Assembly (NCBI RefSeq): GCF_000003195.3
Contig: NW_018396398.1
Location: 457,983 to 521,982, forward strand
DNA length: 64,000 nt
Source: Sorghum bicolor
Lineage: Eukaryota > Streptophyta > Magnoliopsida > Poales > Poaceae
Direction of reading: 5' to 3'
Position numbers and translations under genes: made by a program
In this document: in pieces, positions 59,201 through 64,000 of the stretch
How the letters are laid out: each line of letters opens with the position of its first letter
How positions within the stretch are numbered: position 1 is the stretch's first letter
Notes under the pieces: generated by a model
Seen by the model: the letters and a program-made list of their open reading frames with translations, nothing else
What the model was told of the DNA's origin: nothing
Database searches by the model: none

Positions 59201-59764
59201 AGAGCGGCTTTGGGGGTTCTTGCTGCGACGACGATGAGCTTGTTAAGTTGTTATGTTCATTTGATTATCGTTTATGCTAAGAATTAATTATGCTTACACT
59301 TGATCATGTGATTAATGGATTATTACTGCTACCTTGACAATTGCTATTAAATTATGAACATGCTCTCCACTATTAAAAGCTAAATGCAGTTAAACCAGTG
59401 TCAGTCATTTGAGCCTCATGAACCCCTGGTTATACTTGTTGAGTACGATATGTGCTCACTCTTGCTATTTCCCACCACTCCAGTTTACTAGTAAGAGTTG
59501 ATGAGGACAGCGATGGAATCATGAAGGATGTTCTCAGAATACAAGAAGTGCTAGGCATATGTTAACCCCAGTCAGCCGTCCCTGTGAAGATTGAGCCTGA
59601 ATATTAGTTATTGTGTTACGATTCTCTTATGTAAGTGCTAATTATAAGTATGTTTCCGCTATATAACACTGTTTTTGATATTATTGCTTCTGTTGTTGTA
59701 TGTGTGGACTTCCTGGGCACACATATAGCTAGCCTGGTTTTGTTCTTTAAAACCGGGTGTGACA
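56251..59764 (+). repeat. 3' LTR of the large-LTR element (3514 bp)
   Basis: Aligns with 51564-55076 throughout. About 30 substitutions are visible in roughly 1.1 kb sampled, plus small indels: a 14-bp loss near 57700 and an insertion near 58180. Followed by CCTCT and satellite. Candidate TATATAA at 59660-59666 would fire into satellite. Confidence 0.9.
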
Positions 59765-62700
59765 CCTCTTCATCTAGGAGTACAAACAGTTGTATCAAAA
59801 ATGGTTTCTTAGACTATGGTGCATTAGGCACAAACTATGTACCTATCTTGCACCAAAACTAACATTGTCTCCAAACAGACCGAAGCGAGATTCCATATGA
59901 CACACGTCATCTAGGAGTTCCTTTGGGCGTGTCCAAATTGATTTCTTAACATATGGTACGTTCCATGCAAACTGTGCAACTATGTTGCATCAAGATTAGC
60001 ACTATATCCGGACGGAACAAATCGAGCCTCCACTTGAGCCTCTTCAACTACGAGTACCATCGGGTGTGTCTAAAATGGTTTCTTAGCCTATGGTGCATTA
60101 GGCGTAAACTGTGCACATATCTTATACCAAAGCTAACACTGTCTCTAAACGAATCGAAGTAAGTTTCCATATGACACACATCATCAAGGAGTTATATCAG
60201 GTGTGTCCTAATTGATTTCTGAGCATATCGTATGTTCCATGCAAATCGTGCATCTATCTTGCATCAAGATTAGCACTGTCTCCAAACAGACCAAACCGAG
60301 CTTTCACTTGAGCCCCTTGACCTAGGAGTACCATCGGGTGCGTCCAAAATGGTTTCTTATCCTATGGTGCATTAGGTGCAAACCGTGCACCTTTCTTGCA
60401 CCAAAACTAACACAGTCTCTAAACGGACCGAAGTGAGATTCCATATGACACATGTCATCTAGGAGTTCCATCTGGTGCACCCAAATAGATTTCTGAGCAT
60501 ATGGTATGTTCCATGCAAATCGTGCACCTATCTTGCATCAACATTAGCATTATCTCTAAACAGACCGAACAGAGCCCCCACTTGAGCCTCTTCACCTAGG
60601 ACTACCAACAGGTGCTTCCAAACTGGTTTTTAGACTTTGGTGCATTAGGCGCAAACCGTGCACATATCTTGCACCGAAACTAATACTATCGCTAAGCACA
60701 CCAAAGCGAGATTCCATATGACACACGTCATCAAGGAGTTCTATCGGGTGTGTCCAAATTAATTTCTAAGCATATGGTATATTCCATGCAGACCGTGCAT
60801 CTATCTTGCATCAAGATTAGCACTATCTCCAAACAGATCAAACCGAGCTTCCACTTGAGCCTCTTCTCCGAAGTACCAACATGTGCTTCGAAATGGTTTC
60901 TTAGACTATGGTGCATTAGGCGCAAATCATGCACATATCTTGCACCAAAACTAACACTATTTCTAAACAGATCAAAGAGAGATTCCATATGATACACATC
61001 ATCAAGGAGTTCCATCGGGTGCATTGAAATTGATTTCCAAGCATATGGTATGTTCCATGCACCTACCTTGCATCAAGATTAGCACTATCTCCAAACAGAC
61101 CGAACCGAGCATCCACTTGAGCCCCTTCACCTATGAGTACCAACAAGTGCGTCCAAAATGGTTTCTTAGACTATGGTGCATTAGGTGCAAACTGTGCACC
61201 TATCTTGCACCGAAACTAACAATGTCTCCAAATGGACCGAAGCGAGATTCCATATGACACTCGTCATCAAGGAGTTCCGTCGAGTGCATCGAAATTGATT
61301 TCCAAGCATATGGTATGTTCCATGCAAACCATACACCTACCTTGCATAAGGATTAGCACTATCTCCAAACTGACCGAACCAAGCTTCCACTTGAGCCTCT
61401 TCACCAAGGAGTACCAAACAGTGCATCCAAAATGGTTTCTTAGACTATGGTGCATTAGGCACAAACTGTGCACCTATCTTGCACTAAAACATACAATGTC
61501 TACAAACGAACCGAAGCAAGATTCCATGTGACACACGTCATCAAGGAGTTCTATTGTTTGTGTCCAAATTAATTTCTAAGCATATGGTATGTTCCATGCA
61601 GACCGTGCATCTATCTTGCATCAAGTTTAGCATTATCTCCAAATAGATCAAACCGAGCGTCCACTTGAGCTTCTTCACCGAAGTACCAACAGGTGCTTCC
61701 AAAATGGTTTCTTAGACTATGGTGCATTAGGCACAAACCATGCACATATCTTGCACTGAAACTAACACTGTTTCTAAACAAACCAAAGAGAGATTCCATA
61801 GATACACATCATCAAGGAGTTCCATCGGGTGGATCCAAATTGATTTCCAAGCATATGGTATGTTCCATGCACCTACCTTGCATCAAGATTAGCACTATCT
61901 CCAAACAGACCGAACCGAGCATCCACTTGAGCCCCTTCACCTAGGAGTACCAACAAGTGCGTCCAAAATGGTTTCTTAGACTATGGTGCATTAGGTGCAA
62001 ACTGTGCACCTATCTTGCACCGAAACTAACAATGTCTCCAAATGGACCGAAGCGAGATTCCATATGACACACGTCATCAAGGAGTTCCATCGAGTGCATC
62101 GAAATTGATTTCCAAGCATATGGTATGTTCCATGCAAACCATGCACCTACCTAGCATAAGGATTAGCACTATCTCCAAACTGACCGAACCAAGCTTCCAC
62201 TTGAGCCTCTTCACCAAGGAGTACCAAACAGTGCGTCCAAAATGGTTTCTTAGACTATGGTGCATTAGGCGCAAACTGTGCACCTATCTTGCACTAAAAC
62301 TTACAATGTCTACAAATGAACCGAAGCAAGATTCCATATGACACACGTCATCAAGGAGTTCTATAGTTCGTGTCCAAATTAATTTCTAAGCATATGGTAT
62401 GTTCCATGCAGACCGTGCATCTATCTTGCATCAAGTTTAGCACTATCTCCAAACAGATCAAACCGAGCTTCCACTTGAGCCTCTTCACCGAACTACCAAC
62501 AAGTGCTTCCAAAATGGTTTCTTAAACTATGGTGCATTAGGCGCAAACCATGCACATATCTTGCATCGAAACTAACACTATTTCTAAACAGACCAAAGCG
62601 AGATTGCATATGACACAGGTCATCAAGGAGTTCCATCGGGTGCATACAAATTGATTTCCAAGCATATGGTATGTTCCATGCAAACCGTGCTCCTATCTTG

Positions 62701-64000
62701 CATCAAGATTAGCACTATCTCCAAACAGACTGGACCGAGCTTCCACTTGAGCCTCTTCATCTAGGAGTACAAACAGTTGCATCAAAAATGGTTTCTTAGA
62801 CTATGGTGCATTAGGCACAAACTATGCACCTATCTTGCACCAAAACTAACATTGTCTCCAAACAGACCGAAGCGAGATTCCATATGACACACGTCATCTA
62901 GGTGTTCCTTTAGGTGTGTCCAAATCGATTTCTTAACATATGGTACGATCCATGCAAACTGTGTAACTATGTTGCATCAAGATTAGCACTATATCCGAAC
63001 AGACCAAATCGAGCCTCCACTTGAGCCTCTTCAACTACGAGTACCATCAGGTGTGTCTAAAATGGTTTCTTAGCCTATGGTGCATTAGGCGTAAACCGTG
63101 CACATATCTTATACCAAAGCTAACACTGTCTCTAAACGAATCGAAGCAAGATTCCATATGACACACATCATCAACCAGTTATATCAGGTGTGTCCTAATT
63201 GATTTCTAAGCATATCGTATGTTCCATGCAAACCGTGCATCTATCTTGCATCAAGATTAGCACTATATCCAAACAGACCAAACCGAGCTTTCACTTCAAC
63301 CCCATGACCTAGGAGTACCATCGGGTGCGTCCAAAATGGTTTCTTATCCTATGGTGCTTTAGGTGCATACCGTGAAACTATCTTGCACCGAAACTAACAG
63401 TCTCTAAACGGACCGAAGTGATATTCCATATGACACATGTCATCTAGGAGTTCCATCTAGTTTCTTATCCTATGGTGCATTAGGTGCAAACCGTGCACCT
63501 TTCTTGCACCAAAACTAACACAGTCTCTAAACGGACCGAAGTGAGATTCCATATGACACATGTCATCTAGGAGTTCCATCTGGTGCACCCAAATAGATTT
63601 CTGAGCATATGGTATGTTCCATGCAAATCGTGCACCTATCTTGCATCAACATTAGCATTATCTCTAAACAGACCGAACAGAGCCCCCACTTGAGCCTCTT
63701 CACCTAGGAGTACCAACAGGTGCTTCCAAAATGGTTTTTAGACTTTGGTGCATTAGGTGCAAACCGTGCACATATCTTGCACCGAAACTAATACTATCTC
63801 TAAGCACACCAAAGCGAGATTCCATATGACACACGTCATCAAGGAGTTCTATCGGGTGTGTCCAAATTAATTTCTAAGCATATGGTATATTCCATGCAGA
63901 CCGTGCATCTATCTTGCATCAAGATTAGCACTATCTCCAAACAGATCAAACCGAGCTTCCACTTGAGCCTCTTCACCGAAGTAAAAGGACAGTGCATCCA
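59765..64000. repeat. 137-bp satellite, block 6
   Basis: Dimer satellite to the window edge. Contains an 810-bp tandem repeat (about 61020-61830 repeated at 61830-62640) and a segment near 60350-60880 repeated at about 63460-63990. A phase break sits at 63459. No gene. Confidence 0.9.

Larger units (their letters stand above)
51564..59764 (+). mobile_element. Complete large-LTR non-autonomous retrotransposon (8.2 kb)
   Basis: Two 3.5-kb LTRs flank an internal domain of only 1174 bp without gag or pol. Both ends carry the 5-bp target duplication CCTCT (51559-51563, 59765-59769), and the satellite reads through when the element is removed. The PBS is of initiator-Met type and the PPT lies directly before the 3' LTR. 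Structure is that of a LARD-like element needing proteins from an autonomous relative. LTR ends, PBS and PPT resemble Tekay/Del-type grass elements (inference). LTR divergence is about 2-3% in the stretches compared by hand, so this insertion appears older than the gypsy one. Confidence 0.9.

Noticed and set aside
34810..59764. Short frames scattered through the large LTRs as genes
   Set aside because: They are short, AT-rich, not conserved between LTR copies and lack protein motifs, apart from the GC-rich island noted separately.
1..64000. tRNA or rRNA genes
   Set aside because: No cloverleaf or rRNA-like sequence was noticed; the tRNA-like matches are primer binding sites of the retrotransposons.

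Overview
This is pericentromeric or centromeric DNA from a grass, and no host single-copy gene is visible. Most of the non-mobile sequence is a 137-bp tandem satellite arranged as 274-bp A/B dimers. Unit length and motifs fit the 137-bp centromere satellite of sorghum and its relatives (CEN38/pSau3A10 type), so I infer Andropogoneae, most likely Sorghum. That identification is from memory of the family, not from a search.

Layout: satellite 1-19573, interrupted by two solo LTRs (1565-2643 and 3498-4411) that look like centromeric-retrotransposon (CRM) LTRs. Then a compound Ty3/gypsy element of the Tat lineage on the minus strand (19574-33092), satellite (33093-34809), the left part of a large-LTR non-autonomous element (34810-38888), a second copy of the gypsy element (38889-49846), satellite (49847-51563), a complete copy of the large-LTR element (51564-59764), and satellite to the end (59765-64000).

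The second half repeats the first because of a head-to-tail duplication of 16.75 kb: 22135-38888 is repeated at 38889-55644. The copies are under 1% divergent in the stretches compared by hand. The junction has 5 bp of microhomology (CTCTT) between an intron of the gypsy element's antisense gene and the internal domain of the large-LTR element.

The gypsy element has gag-protease and RT-RNase H-integrase on the minus strand. On the plus strand it carries a convergent antisense gene with its own TATA box and six inferred exons, encoding a plant mobile domain (PMD) and a C-terminal coiled coil. All reading frames carry a few stops, some shared by both copies and some unique to one. The element is strikingly rich in the hexamer GCCGAT/ATCGGC, in coding and non-coding parts and in all reading phases, including paired inverted repeats upstream of the antisense promoter and between the converging genes. 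This motif system plus the antisense PMD gene is the most interesting candidate for an undescribed function. Relative order of events by divergence: large-LTR insertion (LTRs about 2-3% apart), gypsy insertion (LTRs about 1.2% apart), tandem duplication (about 0.6%), then separate decay of each copy.
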